From Pseudomonas sp. PA27(2017) (GTDB lineage Bacteria > Pseudomonadota > Gammaproteobacteria > Pseudomonadales > Pseudomonadaceae), in assembly GCF_001945445.1 (NCBI RefSeq), contig NZ_MSXW01000026.1:269937-333936 (forward strand): 64,000 nt of DNA, read 5' to 3'. Under the pieces are notes generated by a model that was not told where the DNA came from, ran no database searches, and worked only from the letters and a program-made list of their open reading frames with translations. Positions 51,261 through 59,333 of this stretch are shown one piece after another. The translations under genes were made by a program, and so were the position numbers. Position 1 is the first letter of the stretch, and each line of letters opens with the position of its first letter.

Positions 51261-51965
51261 ATGCCTGAAGAAAAAGTTGCGATCATCACTGCCGCTGGCA
51301 GTGGCATGGGCGCCACGGTCGCGAAGCGCCTGGCGGCGGACGGTTTCAAGGTCGCTATTCTATCGTCGTCCGGTAAAGGCGAAGCCCTGGCCAACGCGTT
51401 GGGTGGTATCGGCGTGACGGGGAGCAACCAGTCAGTCGAGGATCTTCAGCGCCTGGTCGATGCCGTGGTCGCCAAATGGGGCCGCATCGATGTGCTGGTG
51501 AACAGTGCAGGCCACGGCCCGCGCAAGCCCATCCTGGAGCTTACCGATGAAGACTGGCAGCAAGGCATGGAAACCTACTTTCTGAATGCCGTACGCCCGG
51601 CGCGCCTGGTTACGCCGATCATGCAGAAACAGCAGGACGGGGTGATCATCAACATTTCCTCCGCATGGACGTTCGAGCCCAGCGACCTGTTCCCGACTTC
51701 GGCTGTGTTCCGCGCAGGCCTCGCCTCGTTCAGCAAGGTATTCGCCGACACCTATGCCAAGGACAACATTCGCATCAACAACGTGTTGCCCGGCTGGATC
51801 GACAGCCTTCCAGCCACCGAAGAGCGCCGCCAGGGCGTGCCGCTGCAACGCTATGGCACCAGCGATGAGGTAGCGGCCACCGTCGCGTTTCTGGCAAGCA
51901 CCGGCGCGGCTTACATCACGGGCCAGAACATCAGGGTCGATGGCGGGGTCACGCGCAGCGTCTGA
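51261..51965 (+). CDS. SDR-family protein lacking the catalytic Tyr/Lys
   Basis: A 234-residue short-chain dehydrogenase fold. The nucleotide loop is TAAGSGMG (10-17), NSAG is at 81-84, NISS ends at S134 and the C-terminal DEVAATVAFLAS...ITGQNIRVDGG is typical. Where the YxxxK motif should be, 13 residues after the serine, the sequence is TSAVF: T146 in place of Tyr and F150 in place of Lys. GGGAGG 4 nt before the ATG at 51261 fixes the start. The fold call is firm, but normal SDR oxidoreduction is doubtful. Confidence 0.85.
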   Translation: MPEEKVAIITAAGSGMGATVAKRLAADGFKVAILSSSGKGEALANALGGIGVTGSNQSVEDLQRLVDAVVAKWGRIDVLVNSAGHGPRKPILELTDEDWQQGMETYFLNAVRPARLVTPIMQKQQDGVIINISSAWTFEPSDLFPTSAVFRAGLASFSKVFADTYAKDNIRINNVLPGWIDSLPATEERRQGVPLQRYGTSDEVAATVAFLASTGAAYITGQNIRVDGGVTRSV

Positions 51966-52045
51966 GCCTGGCAGACTGCCTGCCCCGGCAAACGCGCCAC
52001 GCTGGAGCGGGTCAAGGCTCCATGCCGTTCCAACAAGCATGAAAA

Positions 52046-52075
52046 AGCCCCCGATCAGCGCTGCCGTTGGGGGCT
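52046..52075. terminator. Bidirectional terminator between the SDR and NTF2-like genes
   Basis: AGCCCCC and GGGGGCT pair around a 16-nt loop. On the minus strand TTTTTC follows, so it ends the NTF2-like gene; on the plus strand CTTTCT follows, which is a weaker stop for the SDR gene. Confidence 0.75.
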
Positions 52076-52098
52076 CTTTCTATCCGACAAGCCGAGGC

Positions 52099-52575
52099 TT
52101 ACAGGCCCAGCTCGGTCAGGCCTGGGTGATCATCCGGGCGGCGACCCAGCGGCCAGTGGAACTTGCGTTCGCTTTCCTTGATGGGCATGTCGTTGATGCA
52201 GGCGAAGCGGCGGTGCATCAGGCCATCGGCTTCGAACTCCCAGTTTTCGTTGCCGTAGGAGCGGAACCAGTTACCCGAATCGTCATGCCATTCGTAGGCG
52301 TAGCGCACGGCGATGCGGTTGTCGGTGAAGGCCCAGAGCTCCTTGATCAGGCGATAGTCCAGCTCCTTCTTCCATTTGCGGGTGAGAAAGCCCTTGGCTT
52401 CTTCGCGGTTGGTCGCGAACTCGGCGCGGTTACGCCATTTGGTGTCCAGCGTGTAGGCGAGCGAGACTTTTTCCGCATCGCGGCTGTTCCAGCCATCTTC
52501 GGCGAGTCGTACTTTCTCGATCGCGGTTTCACGGGTGAACGGAGGAAGTGGCGGGCGAGTTTGGGCATCGGACAT
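52099..52575 (-). CDS. DUF1348 nuclear transport factor 2-like protein
   Basis: A 158-residue protein of the DUF1348/SnoaL-NTF2-like fold. The signature is [31 protein letters not shown]: key parts are [15 protein letters not shown] and LIKELWAF, followed by [20 protein letters not shown]. The family has no firm function. GGAGG lies about 8 nt before the ATG at 52575. It is the second gene behind a TetR regulator (61 bp), which probably controls it. Confidence 0.87.
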   Translation of the reverse strand: MSDAQTRPPLPPFTRETAIEKVRLAEDGWNSRDAEKVSLAYTLDTKWRNRAEFATNREEAKGFLTRKWKKELDYRLIKELWAFTDNRIAVRYAYEWHDDSGNWFRSYGNENWEFEADGLMHRRFACINDMPIKESERKFHWPLGRRPDDHPGLTELGL

Positions 52576-52636
52576 GGTAGTGCCTCCAGGCAACGTGGAT
52601 AGATCGGTTGGGGTAGCGTCTTCGAAGCTCAGACCG

Positions 52637-53203
52637 TCAGGGCGAGGCCTGTTCTAACAACAGCTGCGCAACGTCCCTTGCGCTGTCGGCGGCGCTGTAA
52701 TCGCCCATCACACGTGCCATGGTGATTGCGCCCTCGATCAATACCAGCAACTGCCTGGCCAATGCCTGCGGTTGCTCGATATCCAGTTGCTCGGTCAACT
52801 CGAGCGTGTAATCCAGCAACTTCTGTTTGTGCAGTTTGGCGAGCTGACGGATGGGGTCCTCGGGGTCGCCCACCTCCCCTGCCGTGTTGATGAACGCGCA
52901 CCCGCAGAAACCCTCGGATTCGAACCAGCCCTTGAGCACGGTGAACATGCTCAGGATGCGCGCCTGGGGCGTATCCGCCTTGTCGCACTCGGTTCTGAAC
53001 CAGTACATCCAGCGGATATCGCGCGCTTTCAGCGCGGCTTCGGCCACTTCGTCCTTGGTTACGAAGTAGCGATAAATACTTTTCCGGGCGACGCCTGAAG
53101 TTCTCACCAGAAGGTCCATGCCGGTGGCATGGATACCGTTCTGATAGATGAGCTGCTCGGCGGTGGCCAGAATCTTTTCGCGGGTATCGGTCGTCTTGTT
53201 CAT
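52637..53203 (-). CDS. TetR-family regulator
   Basis: A 188-residue regulator: [22 protein letters not shown] plus [21 protein letters not shown] is the TetR helix-turn-helix (residues about 5-50). The C-terminal ligand domain has [19 protein letters not shown], like the YxaF/LmrA group. Its ATG at 53203 is preferred to a start at 53242 because an 18-bp palindrome sits in between, 10 bp before the ATG. Probably autoregulated and linked to the DUF1348 gene. Confidence 0.9.
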   Translation of the reverse strand: MNKTTDTREKILATAEQLIYQNGIHATGMDLLVRTSGVARKSIYRYFVTKDEVAEAALKARDIRWMYWFRTECDKADTPQARILSMFTVLKGWFESEGFCGCAFINTAGEVGDPEDPIRQLAKLHKQKLLDYTLELTEQLDIEQPQALARQLLVLIEGAITMARVMGDYSAADSARDVAQLLLEQASP

Positions 53204-53212
53204 GACCCCAAG

Positions 53213-53230
53213 GTAGAACGATCGTTCTAC
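53213..53230. promoter_or_regulatory. TetR-type operator
   Basis: GTAGAACGATCGTTCTAC is a perfect 18-bp palindrome 10 bp before the TetR start, the right size and place for a self-operator. The half-site GTAGAACG/CGTTCTAC resembles those used by YxaF-like TetR proteins. Confidence 0.78.
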
Positions 53231-53333
53231 ATCGTCAAGCACGCGCTGAAAAACCTTTTCCGAATCGCGAAAAACGCCGGGTAGTCACCATGAAAAAGAG
53301 GTCGGCAATCTTGCTTGAATGCTCAGCCGACAA

Positions 53334-54236
53334 TCAGTCGCCACTGAAGAACTGACGGCCATTCTCACGCAGCATCGAGACCAGGGTCGCCGCCGCCGAC
53401 GGCAGATAGCCCTCTGCCCGGACCGTTACCGCGACGGTTCGCTGCATGGTGGTTTCTGCCAGTTGCACTTCCCGCAGCCGGTTCATGCCCTGGCTGAACT
53501 GCAGCGTCTCCCTGGCCAGAAAGCTCAGCAGGTTGGTACGGGCGATCAGCCTGGAGAGCATGGATATGGTGTTGGTCTCGATCTGCACCACAGGCGCGGC
53601 CAACTTGTGCGCGGCGAACACGTTGTCCACCCAACGCCGAGAAGAAACGGCCGGCGACGGCAATATCCAGCGGTAGCGGGTCAGGTCGGCAAGGCCGTAG
53701 GACGCGGCGAAAATCGGATGATCGACGCTGGCCACCACCACCGCTTCGTCCTGCAGGATCGGATAGGTGACGAACTGCGGATCCTCGGCATGCAGCGGGC
53801 TGATGATCGCGTCCAATTGCCCGGATCTCAGCGAGCCTTTCAACACGTCGTCCTGGGCGATCGACAGGCTGAGCCGCACCTCCGGTGCCCGCTCCAGCAA
53901 TGACGCAGCCAACTGCGGCAGCAGGTATTCGGCCATGCTGGCCGCGCAACCCAGGCGCACGTTGCCGATCAGGCCGTTGGCGAGGTCGCGCACCTCGCGC
54001 TGGGTCTCGGAAACGCTCATCTGCAGCTGTTTGCTTCTGATCAGCAGCAGCTCGCCCACCTCGGTCAGCTTGATGCCCCGACCATCACGCTGGAACAGCC
54101 GCGCGCCGAGCGACTCCTCGAGGCGCTGGATGCTCTTGGTCAAGGCGGGCTGGCTGCGATTCAGCTTGTCGGCGGCCCGACCCAGGTGGCCGATTTCAGC
54201 GATGGTTTCGAAATAGCTGAGGTCGCGCAGATCCAT
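53334..54236 (-). CDS. LysR regulator divergent from the AbrB-family gene
   Basis: A 300-residue LysR protein: MDLRDLSYFETIAEIGHLGRAADKLNRSQPALTKSIQRLE-like head, with the recognition helix in SQPALTKSIQRLE, and an effector domain beginning at GNVRLGCAASMAEYLL. Start ATG at 54236. It is divergent from the membrane protein at 54347 across an AT-rich 110-bp spacer. Confidence 0.9.
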   Translation of the reverse strand: MDLRDLSYFETIAEIGHLGRAADKLNRSQPALTKSIQRLEESLGARLFQRDGRGIKLTEVGELLLIRSKQLQMSVSETQREVRDLANGLIGNVRLGCAASMAEYLLPQLAASLLERAPEVRLSLSIAQDDVLKGSLRSGQLDAIISPLHAEDPQFVTYPILQDEAVVVASVDHPIFAASYGLADLTRYRWILPSPAVSSRRWVDNVFAAHKLAAPVVQIETNTISMLSRLIARTNLLSFLARETLQFSQGMNRLREVQLAETTMQRTVAVTVRAEGYLPSAAATLVSMLRENGRQFFSGD

Positions 54237-54258
54237 GATTCATTCACAAAAGTTATCG

Positions 54259-54272
54259 TTAATCAAAAATTA
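54259..54272. promoter_or_regulatory. Possible LysR-type site, AT-rich
   Basis: TTAATCAAAAATTA contains TAAT/ATTA arms and a T-N11-A spacing, 23 bp before the LysR start. The spacer is AT-rich, so such a match may be chance. Confidence 0.3.
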
Positions 54273-54346
54273 GAAAATAGACGTGATGAATCAGGCTGTC
54301 GATAATTTGCATCAAAGCGCTCACGCGCGTGACGTTCAGGATGCCA

Positions 54347-55444
54347 ATGCAAGCGCCCCACTCCCCTCTCTCACGGCCCGCCCAGGCACTGCGCTGGCTG
54401 GCCTTGATCCTCAGCGCCGCGGTTGCCGGGCAAGCCCTGCATGCCGTCGAGGTGCCGGCTGGCCTGTTTCTGGGCCCCATGCTGGTGGCCATCGTGTTCG
54501 GCGTGTGCGGTGCGGGGCTGCGCCTGCACAAGAATTTCTTCCGGTTCGGCCAGGGCTGCGTGGGGTTGCTGGTCGCCCACACCATGACCTGGTCGGTGCT
54601 GATGTCGCTGGCGACCTCCTGGCACATCATGCTGCTGGCGACGATGCTGACGGTCTGCCTGAGCGCACTGGTCGGCCTGGGTACCGTGCGGTTCGGTGGC
54701 ATCCCCGGCAATACCGCCGCCTGGGGAACCGCGCCCGGCGCGGCATCGGCGATGGTTGCCATGGCCGAGGATTACGGCGCCGACTCGCGTCTGGTGGCCA
54801 CCATGCAGTACGTAAGAGTGGTGTGCGTGGTGATGGTAGGCGCTCTGGTCAGCCACCTGCTGGGCGCGACGACCGGGGTGAGCCAGGCCATCGCCAGCGC
54901 GCCAGTAGCGAGCCATGGGAACTTGGCGCTGGGTATCGGCGTGATTCTGACCGGCATTGTAGCCGGTGCGTTTCTCCCCGCCGGGGCGCTGCTGGTGCCC
55001 CTGCTGCTCGGCGCCACACTGCAGTTGGCCGGCCTTCTGACCATCACCCTGCCCAGCGAGCTGCTGGCCTTCGGCTACGGGGCCATCGGCTGCTACATCG
55101 GCTTGCGCTTCGATCGCGAAACCCTGAGCTACGTCTGGCGGCGCCTGCCATCGATGATCATCGGCGCCCTTGTACTGATCATGCTCTGCGCCGGGCTCGC
55201 CGGGCTGCTCGCCTCGCTGACCGGGACGGACTTCCTGTCGATGTACCTGGCGACCAGCCCGGGCGGGCTCGATGCGATGGCGATCATCGCGGTAGAAACC
55301 AATTCCGACACCGGCCTGGTGCTGGCCATGCAGACGCTGAGATTGTTCGGCGTGATTCTCACCGGGGCCTTCTTCGCCAGGCAGATCATCCGCCTGACGA
55401 CACCCGCCGTGGCAAGGCCGGAAGAACGGGACAACCCGGCCTGA
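54347..55444 (+). CDS. AbrB-family (PF05145) membrane protein
   Basis: A 365-residue membrane protein of the misleadingly named AbrB/'ammonia monooxygenase' family, built of two repeated membrane halves: LFLGPMLVAIVFGV and PGNTAAWGTAPGAASAMVAMAEDYG in the first, and FLPAGALLVPLLLGATLQ and LATSPGGLDAMAIIAVE in the second. The function is unknown; a transporter is likely from the repeat structure. It is not the DNA-binding AbrB. ATG 54347 is used with AGGA 6 nt upstream; 54341 or GTG 54329 are options. It is probably controlled by the divergent LysR gene. Confidence 0.85.
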   Translation: MQAPHSPLSRPAQALRWLALILSAAVAGQALHAVEVPAGLFLGPMLVAIVFGVCGAGLRLHKNFFRFGQGCVGLLVAHTMTWSVLMSLATSWHIMLLATMLTVCLSALVGLGTVRFGGIPGNTAAWGTAPGAASAMVAMAEDYGADSRLVATMQYVRVVCVVMVGALVSHLLGATTGVSQAIASAPVASHGNLALGIGVILTGIVAGAFLPAGALLVPLLLGATLQLAGLLTITLPSELLAFGYGAIGCYIGLRFDRETLSYVWRRLPSMIIGALVLIMLCAGLAGLLASLTGTDFLSMYLATSPGGLDAMAIIAVETNSDTGLVLAMQTLRLFGVILTGAFFARQIIRLTTPAVARPEERDNPA

Positions 55445-55492
55445 CAGGCACGGTTCATCACCTAGTCTGACCTTGCGCTACGGTCAGTTGGC

Positions 55493-58102
55493 CTACGGCG
55501 CCGCGGCTTCGGCCTCGGGCGCCTCGTCCCAGGATTCGCCGCGAAGCTGAGCCAGACTGGCCGCCAGTTCGCTCTTGCGAAACGGCTTGGTGAGCCGTGG
55601 TAGCTCCGGGTCAAGTCCCTCGCGCTCCGCGTAGCCGGACACCAGCAGAATGCCGATGCCAGGCCTTGAGGCACGCACCAGGCGGGCCAGGTCGGTGCCA
55701 TTGATGCCCGGCATCAGGTGGTCGGTAACCAGCAGATCGAAGGGCTCGCCGCTGGCCACCCGCTGCATGGCCTCCTCGCCGCAGCCGGCCTCGATCACCC
55801 GGTAACCCAGCTCGGCCAGCATGTAGCACGTGCTGGCGCGCACCAAGTCTTCGTCATCGACCAACAGCGCCGTGCCGCGGGCCGGTCGCGGCTCGCAAGC
55901 CTCGACGATGCGCAGCGCCGTCACTGGCTCGGCGAGGCTGCGCGGCAACCACAACTCGACACTGGTGCCGAGCCCCGGCGCGCTCTGGATGGTCAGCGCG
56001 CCGTTCAGCTGCGAGGCCAGCCCATGCACCATCGACAAGCCAAGGCCAGTGCCCTTGCCCACGCCCTTGGTGGAAAAGAACGGTTCCACCGCGCGGGCCA
56101 GCGTCGCCGCGTCCATGCCGGTACCGGTATCGGCGACGCACAGGCACAGATAGTGGTCAGCCGGAAGTTTGCAACGGTGGCCCTCATCGACCGCCTCCAG
56201 GCTGACCGAGATACGGATCGTCCCGCCCTCGAGCATGGCGTCACGGGCGTTCACCGAGAGGTTGAGCAGCGCCATTTCCAGCTGGTTCTGATCGGCGATG
56301 GCTGCGGGCAGATGCTCCGGCGCATCGACGATCACCTTGATCTGCGGGCCGGTGGTGCTGGCCAGCAGGTCGCCCATGTCCACCACCAGTTTGGCCAAGT
56401 CGACCGGCTCCATCTGCAGCGGCTGGCGACGCGCGAAGGCCAGCAGCCGCTGCACCAACGTCTTGGCACGCTCGGCCGATTGCATGGCACCGGAGATCAG
56501 CCGTTGCTCGCGCTCGCCGCCCACGCCGCGGCGCTGAAGCATGTCGAGGGTGCCGACGATGGGCGTGAGCAGGTTATTGAAGTCATGGGCGACGCCACCG
56601 GTAAGCTGCCCCATGGCCTCCATCTTCTGGCTCTGGCGCAGCGCCTTCTGCACTTCCTCACGCTCGGCGATGGCCTCGGCAACACGCCGTTCGAGGGTCT
56701 CGTTGAGCTCGCGCAACTCCTCCTCGGCCACCTTGCGCGGGGTGATGTCGATGGCCGTGCCGGTCACGCGCAAGCATTTGCCGGCAGCGTCGAACACGCC
56801 CCGGCCCTTGGCCGCGACCCAGCGCACGATGCCGTCCTCGCGGCCGATGGTGCGATAGTCGACCTCATAGAGCGCCCGCCGCTCGGGGTCGGCGGCGGCC
56901 GTGAAGGCGGTGATCGTCGCCTCACGGTCCTCAGGGTGCAGGCCGTCGTAGAAGTCCTGCAAGGTGACATCTACATGAGCCGAGATGCCGAACATCGCCT
57001 TGGTCTGCGACGGCCAGACCAGGGTGTTGTGAACGAAATCCACGTCCCAGAAACCCACATCGGCGTGATCGACCGCCAGGCGCAACCGCGCCTCGCTGAT
57101 TCGAATCGCCGAGTCCGCGCGGGTGCGGTGCACGAGCAACCCGACGGTATGCACCGCGAAATCGATGATCTCGATATCAGCCTGCAGTGGCTCGCGGCGC
57201 TCCGGGTGATACAGCACGAACGCGCCGAGCAAGGCGGCTTGCGCCGAACGGATGGGGATCGAACAGCAGATCTGCAGCCCCTGCTCCACGGCCAGGTTCC
57301 GCAGTTCGGCCCAGCTCGGGTCGTTGCTGATGTCGGCCACCGCCGTGACCGCGTTTGGGGCAATCGCGATACCTTTGGCGGCATCCTTGTATACGCAGGG
57401 CAGAGATGGCCCTGCGCAATGCTCCAGGAGCTCCCCACTTTCATTGAGAAGCAGGATACTGCCCATGAAGCCAGACACCGAGAGCACATCCACTTCGCGC
57501 ACGATGGCATCCAGCGTGACGTTCAGCGGCGTTTCCTCTACCGCCAGTTCGAGAATGCGTTTCTGCGCTGCGCCGATGGCCACCTCGCGGTTGCGCGCCT
57601 GGGTCAGCCGCGCGTTCTCGATGGCGATGGTCGCCAGACGTGCCAGGCTCTCCAGGCGCTCGATGGTATCGGGGTGGTGATCGCGCACATCGGACCAGTA
57701 GGCACCAAGCGCCGCGCTCGGCACCGGCCGGCCGATGGGCACCATGACCAGGCTGCGCACGAAGGTGGTCGCGTAGGCTTCCTGGGGAACGCGTGGGTCA
57801 AGCCGAACGTCGCGGATCGCCGCGGTCTGCTGATTGAGTATCGACCAACCGGAAATGCACTGCTCGGAAGGGAAGCTCTGGCCCTGCCAAAGCGGAGCGG
57901 CGGCATCCTCTGCCACGTAGGAGCAGCGCCCCTGGCTCTCGACGATGATCGCCACACCCTCCGCGCCAACGCTGGCACGCGCCGTGTCACGCAATATGGC
58001 GACGACCTCGTCGACCGAGGTGGCTCTGGCCAGGCGCTCACTGGCATCGAGCACATGAGCGAGGCAGTCATCAGCCATCAGATCCATCGGAACGGTAAGC
58101 AA
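55493..58102 (-). CDS. Hybrid histidine kinase (GAF-GAF-PAS-HK-REC)
   Basis: An 869-residue soluble sensor. Two GAF domains (about 15-170 and 190-335), a PAS/PAC unit (about 345-465; [16 protein letters not shown]) and a short coiled coil precede the HisKA domain with phospho-acceptor H506 ([11 protein letters not shown]). HATPase motifs [15 protein letters not shown] and [11 protein letters not shown] follow. The C-terminal receiver has LLVDDED and D794 in [10 protein letters not shown]. No membrane helix is seen, so the signal is probably intracellular. TTG 58102 has GGAG at 7 nt; ATG 58087 lacks one. No response-regulator gene is adjacent. Confidence 0.88.
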   Translation of the reverse strand: MLTVPMDLMADDCLAHVLDASERLARATSVDEVVAILRDTARASVGAEGVAIIVESQGRCSYVAEDAAAPLWQGQSFPSEQCISGWSILNQQTAAIRDVRLDPRVPQEAYATTFVRSLVMVPIGRPVPSAALGAYWSDVRDHHPDTIERLESLARLATIAIENARLTQARNREVAIGAAQKRILELAVEETPLNVTLDAIVREVDVLSVSGFMGSILLLNESGELLEHCAGPSLPCVYKDAAKGIAIAPNAVTAVADISNDPSWAELRNLAVEQGLQICCSIPIRSAQAALLGAFVLYHPERREPLQADIEIIDFAVHTVGLLVHRTRADSAIRISEARLRLAVDHADVGFWDVDFVHNTLVWPSQTKAMFGISAHVDVTLQDFYDGLHPEDREATITAFTAAADPERRALYEVDYRTIGREDGIVRWVAAKGRGVFDAAGKCLRVTGTAIDITPRKVAEEELRELNETLERRVAEAIAEREEVQKALRQSQKMEAMGQLTGGVAHDFNNLLTPIVGTLDMLQRRGVGGEREQRLISGAMQSAERAKTLVQRLLAFARRQPLQMEPVDLAKLVVDMGDLLASTTGPQIKVIVDAPEHLPAAIADQNQLEMALLNLSVNARDAMLEGGTIRISVSLEAVDEGHRCKLPADHYLCLCVADTGTGMDAATLARAVEPFFSTKGVGKGTGLGLSMVHGLASQLNGALTIQSAPGLGTSVELWLPRSLAEPVTALRIVEACEPRPARGTALLVDDEDLVRASTCYMLAELGYRVIEAGCGEEAMQRVASGEPFDLLVTDHLMPGINGTDLARLVRASRPGIGILLVSGYAEREGLDPELPRLTKPFRKSELAASLAQLRGESWDEAPEAEAAAP

Positions 58103-58337
58103 ATGGATCTCCCGACGGCTACAGAGCGTGGTCCGTAGTCTCGTTCATATTGAAGGTGGGAAAGAGGTGGTGTGGCGCGACCTTCTCGTCTCAGTATGGT
58201 CGGTTTTCAGTGTCTCAGAAAGGCAACCGTGAAACATCAGTATGGCGATAATGAGCGACGGCCAGTGAGTGGCCTGAAGCAGGCAATTCGAGTACGCCTG
58301 ACCGGCCAGGCCGGCAACCCTAAACAGCGAGGCCCCA

Positions 58338-58772
58338 ATGCTCAACATCCGTGTAATGACCCTGGACGATTACGACGCGGTCATCGAACTGATGCGCATG
58401 ACCCCAGGCATCTCCCTGCGCGACGCCGACTCGCGGGAAGCCACCTCGCGCTACCTGAAGCGCAACCCCGAGATGAGCTTCGTCGCAGAGGTCGACGGCG
58501 CCTTGTGCGGTTGCGTGATGTGCGGGCATGACGGACGCCGCGGGTATCTGCAGCATCTGCTGGTGCTCCCGCAGTATCGGCGCCAGGGCATCGCCAATGC
58601 GCTGGTGGAGCGCTGCCTCGCATGCCTCGAAACACTCGGCATAGAGAAATGCCACCTGGACGTTCTCAAGACCAACGAGGCAGCGGCCCGCTACTGGCAA
58701 CGGCACGGCTGGCAGCTGCGAACCGATATCGACCGCTACTCGTTCATCCGTTCGGGGAACCGGAACGCCTGA
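58338..58772 (+). CDS. GNAT-family N-acetyltransferase
   Basis: A 144-residue acetyltransferase: NIRVMTLDDYDAVIELMRMT at the start, the acetyl-CoA loop LLVLPQYRRQGIANALVERC (about 75-94) and the ending NEAAARYWQRHGWQ. This layout is that of RimI/YpeA-like proteins. It is divergent from the hybrid kinase across a 235-bp spacer in which nothing was recognised. The substrate is unknown. Confidence 0.87.
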   Translation: MLNIRVMTLDDYDAVIELMRMTPGISLRDADSREATSRYLKRNPEMSFVAEVDGALCGCVMCGHDGRRGYLQHLLVLPQYRRQGIANALVERCLACLETLGIEKCHLDVLKTNEAAARYWQRHGWQLRTDIDRYSFIRSGNRNA

Positions 58773-58912
58773 GTGGATTGGCGATCATGGTTTCCCGTCG
58801 GCAGCCACCCGTCCTGGGAGATGCTCGACGGGCATCCGCCGAGGCGGAGGCAGCCCGCCACCTCGAGTTGAGAATCACGGGGCCCTGACGATAAAATCCC
58901 CTGCTTGGCGTG

Positions 58913-58990
58913 TGCTGCGTGCGCCCGGGGCCAGCCCCGAATACGGAGAACGATCAGTCGTTTTCCGTAAGGCTCCGAATACATGCAGCA
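58913..58990 (+). ncRNA. Candidate structured RNA, three-way junction
   Basis: TGCTGCGTG (58913-58921) pairs with CATGCAGCA (58982-58990), closing a junction of two hairpins: CGGGG-CCAG-CCCCG (58926-58939) and an 11-bp stem ACGGAGAACGA/TCGTTTTCCGT with loop TCAG (58943-58968). GTCCCTTTTT follows on the plus strand. It may be an sRNA, a riboswitch-like leader or a non-transcribed palindromic repeat. Not matched to a known class; orientation is inferred from the T-run. Confidence 0.4.
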
Positions 58991-59182
58991 GTCCCTTTTT
59001 ACATGGCAACGCCCCGCTTCCCAGAAGCCTCACCGGGCACATCCTGCCAACCTGGTTTCCCTCACTTCCTACACCTGGCCGCACTCCTGCCGCCCGGTAC
59101 TTCGCTGCGTCCGTCGTGCAGCCCTAGCCGCCCGTGCGGTGCCACGCAGCGCCTGCTTTCGTTCGTCAAAGGAGAACCCTGC

Positions 59183-59266
59183 ATGACCCAATCGTCATCA
59201 ACCCAAAGGCGATCGGCGATCCAGCGCTTTCTGGCCAGAAAGACGGATTCTCCAAAGACTCGTTAG
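59183..59266 (+). CDS. Possible 27-residue basic small protein
   Basis: ATG preceded by AAAGGAGAA at 8-9 nt, one of the best ribosome sites in the window, followed by 27 codons to TAG. The product begins MTQSSSTQRRSAIQRFLARK and is strongly basic. It lies 11 bp before the Zur-like box. It has no recognised family; the case rests on the ribosome site alone. Between it and the RNA element (58991-59182) nothing else was seen. Confidence 0.4.
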   Translation: MTQSSSTQRRSAIQRFLARKTDSPKTR

Positions 59267-59277
59267 CCCACCAATAT

Positions 59278-59292
59278 CGTTATGATATAACG
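59278..59292. promoter_or_regulatory. Zur-like operator before the TonB receptor
   Basis: CGTTAT-GAT-ATAACG is a perfect inverted repeat containing GTTAT-N3-ATAAC, the core I recall for gamma-proteobacterial Zur boxes. It is followed by TTATCT (59305-59310), a plausible -10 hexamer, so a bound repressor would cover the promoter. Confidence 0.6.
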
Positions 59293-59333
59293 TTTGCTTA
59301 ATGTTTATCTTACACCTGGGGAATGTCTGCTTT

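Noticed and set aside
58910..59266. 118-codon frame running through the RNA-like region
   Set aside because: It would start inside the hairpin region with no ribosome site. Only its last 27 codons, with their own strong ribosome site, are kept as a possible gene.
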